A stretch of DNA of 64,000 bases, taken from assembly GCA_030765055.1 (NCBI GenBank), contig CM060955.1, forward strand, positions 95,773,272 through 95,837,271, in the 5' to 3' direction. The stretch's first letter is position 1, and every line of letters starts with the position of its first letter. Both the position numbers and the translations under genes were made by a program. Of this stretch, positions 10,838 through 21,724 are shown piece by piece. Under the pieces are notes generated by a model. The model ran no database searches. It was not told the origin of the DNA and saw nothing but the letters and a program-made list of their open reading frames with translations. The DNA is from Mantis religiosa. Taxonomy: Eukaryota > Arthropoda > Insecta > Mantodea > Mantidae.

Positions 10838-10906
10838 GCAATATAATTCGTGTGTTTCAGTGATCAACTTCAGTGTTTCTGTGATCAACTTTAGTGTTTC
10901 AGTGCA
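10838..10906. repeat. Short tandem repeat before the transposase frame
   Basis: Two to three units of GTGTTTCAGTGATCAACTTCA with small differences. Confidence 0.7.
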
Positions 10907-11640
10907 ACTTTAATATTTACCTAATTATCGTTACTCATGGCTACCGCAAACACTTGTGCTACAGAAACAGACAGAAAGAAACTATCTGCGAAGACCACAA
11001 AAATGTTTTTGCGCACGGAATCCCAATTGAAGGACAAGCAAGGGAAATTATATGTTCCGTAAGAAAATCTTTTGAGGATGAAAGAGACAATTGGGGTCCA
11101 ATAATTCCCGTTTTAAAAGTACTGGACAGAACCTCAGCTGCTGTTGGTGTAAGTAAGAATACTATAGTTAGAGTAGAGAAAGAGAAATACGCTAGTGCAG
11201 AAAATCATGCGTGTACATCGCAGTTACAAACTCCAGGGAAGAAGAGGAAGCGATATAACCCGGTCACTAACCTGGATCCATTTCAACAAGATGCCATTCG
11301 CTGCCATATTTATGCGTATTATACCAGGAAGCAATATCCTACACTTTAAAAACTGCACTCATCTCTACAAATGGATGATTTTTTACAGGTGGCAAGACCT
11401 CACTTCGAAAAATAGTTAAAACCTTAGGATTAGGCTATAAAAACCTAAATGGACGTAAGATCTTACTGGAGAAACCGGACATATGTGCCTGGCGCTGTAG
11501 GTTCCTACGAGAAATTATTTCTTGTGATTTTGAGAATATTGTATGGATTGATGAAACCTGGGTGAGCTTCCGAAGATTTCGTATGCTGTACTTAGGTAAC
11601 TGCTCACTTAAACGTGTAGACAGTCTTACGGCAATCTTAC
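10894..11640 (+). pseudogene. IS630/Tc1-superfamily transposase, frameshifted
   Basis: The open part (10894-11349) has a helix-turn-helix-like segment, RTSAAVGVSKNTIVRVEKEK, then KRKRYNPVTNLDPFQQDAIR. A frameshift near 11346 moves the reading to GGKTSLRKIVKTLGLGYKNL, LLEKPDICAWRCRFLREI and NIVWIDETWVS. The last carries the first catalytic Asp (IDETW) of the DDE domain. The second and third catalytic blocks are missing, so the gene is truncated. The true start is uncertain, because the residues before about 35 look non-coding. Confidence 0.7.
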
Positions 11641-11867
11641 GATTAATACTGCAGTATGCAAATTCCTAGGAATATGTGCGTGTGCATTACTGCAACGGAC
11701 TGCAACCGAACCTCCACCTCCCCTCTTCCCGTCGCCTTCATTGCCTAGTACGTGGAGAGGGACGGTAAAGTGGCAACGGTGCTATCCCCTCTCTTTCCCC
11801 ACTCCTTCAACTGTCAATCACCAACTTATAATGCACCCATAATAGCAAGGGCAAGGTTCATCACAGA

Positions 11868-12155
11868 ATGCAACTCATTACTGCAAAACAGCTGTCACTG
11901 CATGACACAGAGCACGTCGGTAGGAAGGAAGACATTCTTTGTGGTGCTTCAAATGTGAGCTGTACAACCATTGTATCTTTTCTAGCAGTGTACTTATTCA
12001 TGTCCTTATTTACTTCATTATTTACATTTACATTTCAGGAGGATACTTCAGCAAACATGGAAAAAGATAAGCCAGATCGAGAAACTAAACTACCTGAAAT
12101 CCTTAACAAATTTGCAACAGATTATCTATCAACTAATGAATACACAATTCACTGA
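11868..12155 (+). other. Unrecognised open frame, possible exon
   Basis: After a pyrimidine-rich stretch ending tttcag at about 12039 the frame reads EDTSANMEKDKPDRETKLPE and ends shortly after EYTIH. It is acidic and Lys-rich and has no known motif. It could be a terminal exon on the plus strand or chance. I found no partner exon. Confidence 0.2.
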
Positions 12156-12719
12156 TTATACAGAAAATGAAGCTAGTTACAGTGGAATAATAAATATTAT
12201 ACAAATAAAAATATTTAGTAATTATTTTCCACTTATCTTAAGAAGTTGATGACAATACTTCTATCTTCTTTCTACGAAATTAATTTCATGGACATTTGTG
12301 TTGACTGAAGATGTGGGCAAATACAAATTTTTATTTGTATAACACAATTCACTGTCATGCATGTCATGTGGAAATTAAACCTGCCAAATGATAGCTAGTT
12401 AAACAACACTGTGCCACGCAAAAGCACCTTGAACATCTTGCATTGTTGCAAAATATGGATCCGGATGACAAGCACCAGAGAATGCACTATTAACAAGCAG
12501 TCTTTTACCGTTTACGCTTAATGTTGGTGTGCTGCAATATTCTGTTTCATAAAGTGGAATATAACATTTTTAGAATATTTGTGGGAAAATATACGGGTAT
12601 GAAACTGCCATCACAAACAACCCTTTCGAAAACATATCTGCAGCTGGTGTATGATAGATGTTTGCATGACATAAGACACTCAGGATGGATAACAAGATAT
12701 GGGTAATCTTAGACGAAAC

Positions 12720-13749
12720 TACAGACTCCCTAGGACACTCTTGTCCTGCCAAATCAGGACTGTATGGTATACGACCCATCAATTCAAATTTTTGAGCCTC
12801 CAAAATACTCTGATGTTAGATGAAATGTGTGCGCGCTTGCATTGTCTTGATGAAGAACGATCCTATACTTCTTGTTGATTTTCCTTGCTTCACCAAAGAC
12901 TTCTGGCAAACAATGGTTTTACACATTCGGCTCTGACCATTTTACGTTCCTCTGAAGGCACGCCAGATCGTCAGTTTTGTTGAAAAAGCAGGTGACCATT
13001 TGCTTCGAGTGTGAAAAACTTTTGTTGGATTTCCTTCATCTTGGAACACCCATACAGTCGATTGCTGTTTATGTTCCGGTTCATATCCATAGATCCAGAT
13101 TCGTTTCCTGTTACAATCTTATATATGTGTTTTGACGCACTGCCATTGTATTTCTTGAGCATTTTTGTACACCAATTGACACGAGAATCTTTTTGAAATT
13201 GTGTCAAATTATGTGGGATACAATGAGAGGAAACCTTTTTCATGGCTAAATAATCATGCAATATTTTACATATGCTGGTGAAACTAATCCCCGGGTTGCC
13301 TCAATCTCACAATCACATGATGATTTTGCATTATTAGTTTTTGCATAGCATTAATATTTTCTGGCACAACTGATTTTGGACAACCCATGAACTTCATCAT
13401 AAAGCCAATAGCGGCCACGATTAAATTCATTATACCAGCATTTCACAGTGGCAAAGGATGGAACTTTGTTGCCAAATTGGAAATTAGTTGATCATTGCAA
13501 TCTTGTCTTGATAATCCACATCAAAAGTCATAATAAATCATTGCACGAACATTTTTCACAAGTTAACTACATGTTTTTTTTTATTGAGAGACAATTCTCA
13601 AGTTTATGTAATCAAAACAAATGATGCTCTAATGACAAAATGTCTGAAGTAGATTATGGTCAACAATGTCAAACTTTCCATTAGAAATGTCAGATGGCAC
13701 TTACAACATTCAGGGTTGCCAAGGCTCAAAATATAAATAGTGCCCCTCG
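12720..13749 (-). pseudogene. Decayed mariner transposon
   Basis: Minus-strand frames give IPHNLTQFQKDSRVNWC, KHIYKIVTGNESGSM (first Asp changed to Asn), LHQDNASAHTS-like sequence with frameshifts near 12850, and GRIPYSPDLAG near 12770. The outer end near 13723-13749 reads, on the minus strand, CGAGGGGCACTATTTATATT, the same terminal repeat as the mariner at 37036-37970. The opposite terminal repeat was not found. Many stops; non-functional. Confidence 0.75.
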
Positions 13750-14700
13750 TACATTCTTTCAACACTTCCAACGAGGAAGAAAGGCAGCCTGAAGCATAGT
13801 GGAAAGGTAAAGGCACACATAAACCAAAATGTATAAGAGACTAAAATCAAGGAATGTTAGCAATTGACTAACAAGATGAAGCTTTTGCTAACTTTTCCAT
13901 AATCCTGCAAACAGTGAAAGGCTGCGTAAGATATGTGTTTTACTTATTGGACATGGCACTGTTCAATACATTTGTAACATTTAAGCTAACTCATTGCAAG
14001 AAGATCCATTCATCAACTTCAAGGTAAATGCAGCTGAGGGTATATTGCAGAAAGCGCTCCTTCCAACAGAGGATCTACCAGTAGGCCTTCCCTTGCTGAA
14101 CACCCTCTGAGGCTGCCGCGAAAAGTTGGGCCCATTTTCCCAACCCCATACCACTCAATGCATAAAAAAGATTTCACTCAAGACCTTGAAAAGTGTACAG
14201 ACGCGTGCAAATGTTTTCCAATGCGTGCAAGACTTACCTACAGGAGAGAGGCGGGTTTCTTATCAGTTAGTTGTGCCAGGACAGTTCAGTTTCCGTATAC
14301 CTGACCAGCGAGTTCGGTGCACAGGTATTTAAGCCTCAATGGCAAATAAAAACAGTTTTGACACATGAAACGTAAGGTGGTTTTATATAACTCTCTAGTA
14401 TCAACTTAGGTATTTATCGATCCTTTTTTTTTTTTTTTAATGACGTTATTTCTTCTCTCTCCCTCTCTCTCGCACACACCTCAACCATTTTAATCTCTCT
14501 TCTTCTTTTTAAATGCATTTCCGATACTCAAAGTAGTAGTTTTATCTGGAAAGAAATACTTCTATCTTTCACAGGTTAGCGAAAGTTAATATAATATTAA
14601 ATTTCGTGTTATTTAAAATTAAGTGAATGTTGTTCCGAAAATAAATACATTAATTATTCAGTTTGTTACAGTTCTCAGGAACAGCTTATATGAATATATT
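13750..14700. other. No gene recognised
   Basis: Unique-looking AT-rich DNA with a short poly-T (14424-14438) and a CT-rich run (14455-14476). I see no coding signature or splice-flanked exon. Confidence 0.4.
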
Positions 14701-14739
14701 TCTAAAATTAATATAGCCACCAAATTAAAAAACAATATA

Positions 14740-14835
14740 TTATTATCATAATCATTTTCATTATCATTATGATTATCATTATTACTATGATTATCATTAT
14801 TATCATCATCATTATCTTTATCATTATTATTAGAC
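14740..14835. repeat. Degenerate (ATC/ATT)n repeat
   Basis: Mixed ATC, ATT and TTATC units. They cause poly-Ile and poly-Met frames on both strands. Confidence 0.9.
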
Positions 14836-15019
14836 TTTTAACAACCAACAAAATAAATAATATGATTATTTTGCTTGATGACAGTTCAAATACAAAATCA
14901 CGTAGCATCACTGGCAGGTGGGAGGTTTCACGGAGGAATTCTTTAAATGTCGGTAAAACTGATATAATGCATTTCAATTTTAGCCACACTTAGAAACCAT
15001 CAAACTAGACTCCAATAAT

Positions 15020-15028
15020 AAATAAATA

Positions 15029-15066
<38 letters not shown>

Positions 15067-15214
15067 TGATGATGATGATGATGAGTAGGAGTAGGAGGAG
15101 GAGGGGGAAGAGGAAGAGGATGAGGAGGAGGAAGAGGAAGAGGAAGAGGAAGAGGAAGAGGAAGAGGAAGAGGATGAGGAAGAGGAAGAGGAAGAGGAAG
15201 AGGAAGAGGAAGAG

Positions 15215-15249
<35 letters not shown>

Positions 15250-15402
15250 GGAGGAGGAGGAGGAGGAGGAGGAGGAGGAGGAGGAGGAGGAGGAGGAGGA
15301 GGAGGAGGAGGAGGAGGAGGAGGAGGAGGAGGAGGAGGAGGAGGAGGAGGAGGAGGAGGAGGAGGAGGAGGAGGAGGAGGAGGAGGAGGAGGAGGAGGAG
15401 GT
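15020..15402. repeat. (AAT)n-(GAT)n-(GAG/GAA)n compound microsatellite
   Basis: Nearly 320 bases from 15085 are purine only on the plus strand: first GGAAGA units, then about 55 uninterrupted GAG units (15228-15400). It produces artefactual poly-Arg (plus) and poly-Leu (minus) frames. Such mirror-like purine tracts can form triplexes and are prone to expansion and assembly error. Confidence 0.95.
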
Positions 15403-15739
15403 TTAAGCCCAACACTCTAGTAAATTGGACAGTTTATTATATGAGATTCCAATTGAGTGTTGAATTCCTTGATAAATGCAATGCTTAAATCTTAACTTAA
15501 CTCTAGAATTTAAGTTGTTTTATGCTTGATAGTTACTGAGACATAAAATAATTAATATATAGGTAAAACTGAAATCAATTTCTAAATTGTTTTATTTAAA
15601 TGCCTAATGTGTATACGAAGAAAGGAAAGGATGAAAATATTAGCTTAAACATGGATGAAATAATATGGGATAGGGAACAAATGATTGATGGCTTAACAGC
15701 TGGTCTACCAACCATTTACATCTAAAAGAGAATTGAGCC

Positions 15740-16738
15740 TCCTAGGAAGAGAAGCGACGGGAGATTCACAAATATGAGGCCGCCATACTTTCTGAACATG
15801 ATCATCGAGGCTTTCAGAAGTTTTTTCTGCCCTCCTATCCCATTCGTTAACATAATAGCCCAAATGTGTTCAATGGGATTTAGATCCAGTGATTTGGCTG
15901 GCCAAGGGAGAGGGGAAATTTCAAGAAGTTGTTCTATCCAATCTCAGGTAAATGCTGAAGTATGAATACTGCTGTTATTATGAACATAGTTAATGATAGG
16001 CATATCTTCCTCAGGATATATGAAACTAACACTTGGTAACATGGAGTCCTCTAACACCTCCACATACTCCTCAGAATTCATTTTCAGGGATACATGGACC
16101 AGGTGACCCACACCGGCAGCGGACATCCAGCCCCAGAAAGCGACACTAATCCTGCCGCTTCTTGCTGTGGTCACTACGTGTTCTCGGTTGTAGCGTGTCT
16201 TGTCTGTACGCCAAAGTATCATCCTTCCCTCTTTGTCGGATGAGAACATTTTCTTGTCAGTCCATATTACAGTGTCCCAGAATGTCTGAGACATTGGAAG
16301 GAACTGGATAGCAAATCCCACACGAGCAGCTTGATGTGCTTCTGTGAGCTCCTCTTTTTGATATGGCTTCCTAGTGTGGGTCCCGGCAGCATGAAGACAC
16401 CTTCTAACTGTTGAAGGCATTATCTGAAGTCCCACATACCTCACGATTGATGTAGAAGGGCAGAACGGATTCTCCCTGGAATTCTGCACTCTGGCCGCAT
16501 CTATATCCGGAGAGGTAAACCTGGATCTTCCGGATTTAGGTTGGGGTTTTAATCCTTCTTCTCCCTCTTCCTGGAACCACCGGATCAAGTAAACAATGCA
16601 GTCAAGTCCTCTTCCCACAGAATTAGCTATTTGTGTGGTAGCAAGACCTGCTTCCCACATACCAATAATACGGCCTGGAGTGACTTCCGAGGTAACAGGA
16701 GGAACTATAATGCACGATGCAATAATACTCTTTGTCAT
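15740..16738 (-). pseudogene. Tc1-like transposase, frameshifted
   Basis: The minus-strand frame 15944-16738 has an N-terminal paired-type HTH region (GRIIGMWEAGLATTQIANSV), a second HTH (ENPFCPSTSIVRYVGLQIMP), then the DDE domain: VIWTDKKMFSSD holds the first Asp, and YVHNNSSIHTS is where the second Asp should be and reads Asn. A frameshift near 15950 moves the end to WPAKSLDLNPIEHIWAIM, the third catalytic block with its Glu (DDxE). Tc1-family proteins are about 340 residues, so nearly full length was once present. No terminal repeats were identified. Confidence 0.85.
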
Positions 16739-17116
16739 TTTTAAAACAGCTGCAAACTTTACGGGTCACCTTTTACTCCGAGGAAGTAACTACCAATGGC
16801 AGAGTTAATCAATCACATGCCCATTTAACCACAGTGACAGTTCTGTTGCCTATGTGGACCAGTTCTCTGGAAGACGGAACTTTTAAAATATTCTTGAAGT
16901 AAATCTATATTATTTCCCTAAAAATGTGAATGAGGAAAGTGTTAACAAACTGACCATGTTCACAGCCTCTAGAACAAATAATGGCTGCACTCTGCTTCAA
17001 ACAAGAGATGCTTCAAATACATGAACTATTTCTTGCTTAAATATTTAATTCTATTATAGCCGCGTATTAGAATAGCGTTACACTCTTATTTGATCTTTCA
17101 GCTTTCCTTTGGTATT

Positions 17117-17120
17117 ATTA

Positions 17121-17183
<63 letters not shown>
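17117..17183. repeat. (ATT)n microsatellite, left of solo LTR
   Basis: About 22 ATT units directly abutting the solo LTR at 17185. The same repeat resumes on the other side at 17753, so the LTR probably inserted into a pre-existing microsatellite. Confidence 0.9.
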
Positions 17184-17184
17184 G

Positions 17185-17750
17185 TGACTTTGTGACTTTA
17201 TCGGTTTGTAGAATTAAAAGGCCGAGTTGCAGATATTCCAAATGTTCTTTATTTCCGTAGAGATACACTGTTCAATTCTCACGTAACAACATTACATCAC
17301 CTATATAACACAGTCTTCCAAGGTCGATGACTATGACAGTGACAGCTCTCGTTACAACAACACTCTTGTTACACAATTGTCTTTACAACAACAACACTCT
17401 TAGCTGTTCTCTGCTTACTCACTCTGTTTACAACTAACTTTGCAAGCCGTTACGTCCTTAAATACCTAATTCGTAACTCTAGATTGTTCTAAAATAAGCC
17501 ACAACCCGAACAATCTCTATCAGTCCAGAAATTTCCGGAAGAACAAAGAAACCAAATATTCTATCACATTCTAGAAGCATAACTTAATCTATGCCGGCAA
17601 GTCCTTTACCTCAGTTATCTCTGCTTGCCGACACTTGTTTACAATAGCCGCGCTATCATTAACTGCTTAGCAAGGCTCATTATTACCATGAAACTTTATC
17701 CGCCGACTGTTTTCTTATTTGTGCTGAAACTTTTATGCCTGTTGCTGTGA

Positions 17751-17752
<2 letters not shown>
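17185..17752 (-). mobile_element. Solo LTR (family L1 of this window)
   Basis: On the minus strand it begins TGTCACAGCAACAGGCATAA and ends near CAAACCGATAAAGTCACA. The same start and end blocks occur in the LTRs at 43814, 44435, 58171 and 61480. It carries no internal retroviral-type region. It sits within an ATT microsatellite, so its target duplication cannot be read clearly. Confidence 0.75.
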
Positions 17753-17825
<73 letters not shown>

Positions 17826-17965
17826 CTTTATTATTATTACTATTATTGTTACCATTATTATTACTATTATTATTATTATTATTATTATTATTGTTACCAT
17901 TATTATTACTATTATTATTGTTACCATTATTATTACTATTATTATTACTATTATTATCATCATTA
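17753..17965. repeat. (ATT)n / (TTACCATT)n microsatellite
   Basis: About 25 perfect ATT units, followed by a longer-period repeat of ATTGTTACCATTATTATTACT. The poly-Asn and poly-Leu frames here are artefacts. Confidence 0.9.
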
Positions 17966-18206
17966 CTTTTACTTTTTATCATTATTTATTATTTTCATTA
18001 TCATTATCATTTACAGAAAAGCTACAGAACGAGATATGTATTTTGTGAATCATGTTTCTTCAGTGAATTATTTGAAATAGATATTGAACATTACTAGTTA
18101 TATCAATAGATGTGCAATATATGTATAGATAAATGTGTAACAGATAATTTCATTTTGAATAGTTTGATGTAAATAAATATAGAAAACAATTATGATTGTT
18201 ATGATG

Positions 18207-18209
18207 ATG

Positions 18210-18254
<45 letters not shown>
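18207..18254. repeat. (ATT)n microsatellite
   Basis: About 15 ATT units following a GATGAT motif. Confidence 0.9.
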
Positions 18255-19135
18255 GCTGTGTAGACTGCTTAAAGGCAGGATTATATGTTATTACATTCAT
18301 CGTCTCGCGCCTCATGTGGTCACTGGAGGGGAATGTTGTCAGTCTTGATTAGCAGATTAACCTGACCTTTCCTCTCACCAGGCTAACCTAATCTATCATA
18401 GACATTTGCTCCCCTTGCCTCTCCAACCCCCTTGTCCATCTAAATACTTTTGCACATCTGTGTACATAAAGCACAAATAGAAAGCTGAAGTGGTTGGTTG
18501 TGTAAGAAATATCAAGTGTTGCTCTACCTAGTAGAGTTTTGAAGCTTACCATATTAAATTTGAATACTTATCTAACTTGTATGTTGACAGAATCACGTAA
18601 ATAAGTAGACTGTAAGTTATCGATATATTTATTTATTGTAATTAAAATTAAAAAATAGTTCTGTTTAATATTCCTGAACAAATATCAGAGGCCAAAGAGA
18701 GTTTTCAGATGACATTTTCCTAATTGGTTAAGACAAATAACAATCTTCAGAAATAAAAGATAACTATAGTTAAATGTTAGCAAATCAGCCCACAGAATTT
18801 TTATCAAATAAAATCTTTTAATGCAGTAGAAATGCTGTCAAATTGCTTCTGATTCCACCATCGTTAACTTAGGCCTTATAATCCCTTAAAATCCTTTCCT
18901 TCTGGAGAATTAAATATTTCTTTAGAATTCCTTTTACTAAGCTTCATACATAATCATTTATGTATTTTATATCTGTACACTGCTGCTTTTATGTTAAGAT
19001 TAGTTTTAAGCCTTGTGAATTGAGTTATCCACATATTACAGACTGAAATTTCTGATATTAATGTTAATTGAATAAATACATAAAAATGCAAGATACTAAT
19101 TTTGAAATTTAATGTTAAAATTTGTTGGCACTTAC

Positions 19136-19224
19136 ACTGTGTTATCTGAAGGGGTTTCTTGTATCACAACGGGTTTCACTACTTCCAACGGTTTCTTCAG
19201 TTTTTTCGGGGGTTTTGTTTTAGA
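19136..19224 (-). CDS. TTC3-like: TTC3-like gene, exon g (89 nt)
   Basis: Minus-strand exon between acceptor tttcag (just above 19224) and donor gtaagtg (just below 19136). It reads SKTKPPKKLKKPLEVVKPVV, then IQETPSDNT, and leaves GT for the next codon. The frame continues exactly from exon f. It is a basic, Pro-rich linker, expected after the Cys/His-rich region of TTC3. Codon usage is less AT-rich than the flanks. The next exon was not found in the remaining 19 kb, so the C-terminal part, where TTC3 has its RING-H2 ligase domain, should lie to the left of the window. Confidence 0.75.
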
Positions 19225-19959
19225 CTGAAATAAAAAATTGCTTATGACCAAATACACATAACACTCCTGTACACTACTGAAAGTTCATTACTGTGATACA
19301 AGAACAATGTCACAAAATATAAGATAAATACTGACTACTTAACATATCTACAGCTTTGGAGAATGCAAATGAATCATTGTTTATTAAAAAGGTGGAAAAA
19401 TACATGTACAGGTTTTACAGGATAAAAAAGAACCTTTTTTTAGCAAGCAACATAGCTTTTAACATAAATTGTATAATGAATTCATTGTTATTCAATTGGA
19501 TACAATGTTTAAATTGAAATGGAAAAATATACTTAAGTTTTTTTAAATGTTCCATTTATCTGTCCGTGACATTCAAGATAATATTGGCAGTTTTTTACTT
19601 TTGGAATACCTGCTCAAAAGCAATAATGCTGGTGTTAATCTTTGGGTTTGTGTTACTTTTAGTTACTAAATTAAATTCCCACACACATTCATACTTATTC
19701 TTACAGACTCTAGAGAGGATGGAGAATAATTCTGGCTAAAGAAAAATTCCCAACAATCCAGCCAGAAATTAAACCTGGTACCTCTCTGGATTTGAAGGTC
19801 AGCATGCTAAGCAAATCAGTCTCTGATTTACTTGTCAAACACTATTGCTTCCATAAACCTATCGTACGTCAAACAGTACTGCAATCAATATTTTCTCAAT
19901 AATCCAAAAGATAAAAGTTTTAAAAATTGAATTTGCAAACTATTAAAAATGTTATAACA

Positions 19960-20090
19960 ACACTGCATGTACCTAGCAAGTACCCAGCTAGAATCCTCTG
20001 AAGATGCTTGTTGCAGATATGAGCGAAACATCAGGAGAATTTTCATCCTCTGGACCACGGCCCACAAGCCCAGGAAATACATTCTATTGG
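19960..20090 (+). mobile_element. Penelope-like terminal fragment (lineage I)
   Basis: The block GAATCCTCTGAAGATGC..GAGCGAAACATCAGGAGAA..CCACGGCCCACAAGCCC resembles the widespread hammerhead-bearing ends of Neptune/Coprina-type Penelope elements. No coding region remains next to it. Confidence 0.65.
19994..20036 (+). ncRNA. Hammerhead motif, lineage I
   Basis: Stem I TCCT/AGGA, core CTGAAGA (19998-20004), short stem II GCTT/GAGC, GAAA at 20025-20028, then ACATC where helix III plus cleavage base should read ACGTC. One CpG change breaks the self-complementarity. Core conserved; activity uncertain. Confidence 0.65.
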
Positions 20091-20169
20091 ATCAACTTTG
20101 CATCTTGTCACATTATACCATCCACATTATTCTGCAAATATATTACCCTTAGACTTTGCTGGTGAATAA

Positions 20170-20477
20170 GAAATATCTCTGGAACTTAGTGGTTCCAGCG
20201 TAACAATGATCTCCAGTGATGACAACTTTGCAGTTGCTGGTGTGAGGCACATTTTGCCATGCTCGAGGAGCACTCCTTTCAACCATTTTCCCTGTTGCTG
20301 TTGCTAAATCCTACATTTAAGTCATGCAGGGGTGACACAGTACACCCTTCTGTTGATAGTTGTTCTTGTGGAAGCATTTCTTGGACTGGAGACCTCCAGG
20401 TTATTTCCATTGAATGGATTGGCCTTTCTTTTCAACTTTATGGTAATTACACCATGATTTATCACCATTCACGGATT

Positions 20478-20538
<61 letters not shown>

Positions 20539-20740
20539 AGCAGACTTCAACTTTGTTCTCTCATTTCTTATAGATGCTCTATAAATGCTGTGGTACTCAG
20601 CATCCAATTCTATATTGGGCATGAAAGACTGTTTAATTTTGCTTAGGGGCCTCTTTAAGACTTGAGGTTCTTTTATGCACCATAAATCTAGACATGGGAG
20701 CATTGGCTCTTTCTCCTTCTGAGCCTGTGTCAAGTTCCAT
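20170..20740 (-). pseudogene. Decayed mariner-like transposase with poly-A insertion
   Basis: The minus strand around 20404-20480 reads SVNGDKSWCNYHKVEKKGQS followed by IQW, like the first catalytic block of mariner (V-x-G-D-E-x-W..Y-x-x-E-x-K-x-Q-S-x-x-W). Stops follow immediately. A 55-bp A tract (20482-20536) separates this from the upstream part. The rest is too decayed to align by eye. Confidence 0.4.
20482..20536. repeat. Poly-A tract
   Basis: 55 consecutive A on the plus strand. No TSD-bounded retrocopy was recognised next to it. Confidence 0.9.
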
Positions 20741-21510
20741 GGAACTGAATGTGCACATGCTGTCTCATATCAAAATCATCATAAATAATGGTGTGCAAGG
20801 TTGCACTGTGCAGGTCTATCTGCAATTCCAGTTTATCAAAGGTTATACACCAATCAGCCAAAATCAATTTAGACATGTTCAAGTTCCTCAGACTACAATA
20901 CTGCTGGATAAATGGTACTCAAATTCCTGCCTGCAGATTTCTTTCACTAGTAAATCCAGCAATCAGTTGTTTGTTTTTTTGTGCAGAAGCTTTTTGACCC
21001 ATACCATAGTTAAACGTTAATGAATATCTGCTGTTTTGAACCTTTCCTTCCATGCAGTCCATTTTTGTCCATGAAAGTTTCCCTCCAACTTGTTCACAAC
21101 TTTCTCTACTTAACAAGTGCTATCCTTTAATTATAGACTCTGTTCACAATTGCCATCTGGCATCTGTGCAATATACTAGTGAAAGCTCATCGCCCTAGAC
21201 AGAACGTGCTCATAGATTGAGTGGTATTTTTAAAACAATGCAATTATAAATTATTTCTAAAAGCCCCTTGTATATTGTCAACTTCTGGTTGACATGTACT
21301 AGTTTCTATGAAACTATTGTTAATCATCCTGATGGATTTATTATTCTCAGCAATTTAAAGAATTGTGTTCATGCCGTAATTTAAAGAGCATCTACTTGCT
21401 GTAGCTCAGTCCAGTTCCTGATAGTGATTTAAGTTTCTTCCGGATTAATAAGTTTTCTTAATCACTCATGCTCCAGTTATTTTCTGAGAAATAAAAATCA
21501 CATTTTTACA

Positions 21511-21720
21511 CAGGACATGACTACCTGGACAAACACCTGAACAGAATATGACTTCTCGATATTCCAATCTATCCACTATGCAATAAGGAGGAGGGCATGA
21601 CAGGCAAACACCTATTGACCTGCAACAGACTACCTGCCATCAGTTCCATTGAAGAAAAATATTGCAAAGCTCGAGGGATAATGGCTTCATTGCCAGTGAC
21701 TCGGCATTATAAAACAACAA
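21511..21720 (+). pseudogene. LINE C-terminal fragment
   Basis: The plus-strand frame gives YLDKHLNR, then IPICPLCNKEEGMTGKHLL and TCNRLPA. This is the C-x2-C..H-x4-C zinc-knuckle region at the end of many LINE polyproteins. Single-base damage precedes it. No reverse transcriptase remains. Confidence 0.55.
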
Positions 21721-21724
21721 CATA

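Larger units (their letters stand above)
10308..11837 (+). mobile_element. IS630/Tc1-like DNA transposon with TIRs
   Basis: Inverted ends are visible: 23 bp beginning GGTGCATTATAAGTTGG at 10308-10330 and its reverse complement at 11815-11837, inside TA-rich flanks. The interior is CpG- and GC-richer than its surroundings. The plus strand encodes a transposase remnant (10894 to about 11640). At 1.53 kb the size suits a single-gene transposon. It is a different family from the mariner and Tc1 copies elsewhere in the window. Confidence 0.75.

Noticed and set aside
11868..12155. Terminal exon of a plus-strand host gene
   Set aside because: A good acceptor-like sequence precedes it, but there is no partner exon or known domain; left as an unrecognised frame.
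15005..15488. Long poly-Arg (plus) and poly-Leu (minus) open frames
   Set aside because: Entirely due to the GAG/GAA/AAT microsatellite; no flanking coding signal.
17683..18097. Poly-Asn, poly-Ile and poly-Leu frames
   Set aside because: Read-through of ATT repeats.
20259..20483. Open frame with a Cys/Ser-rich sequence
   Set aside because: Antisense of a decayed mariner-like region; no domain.
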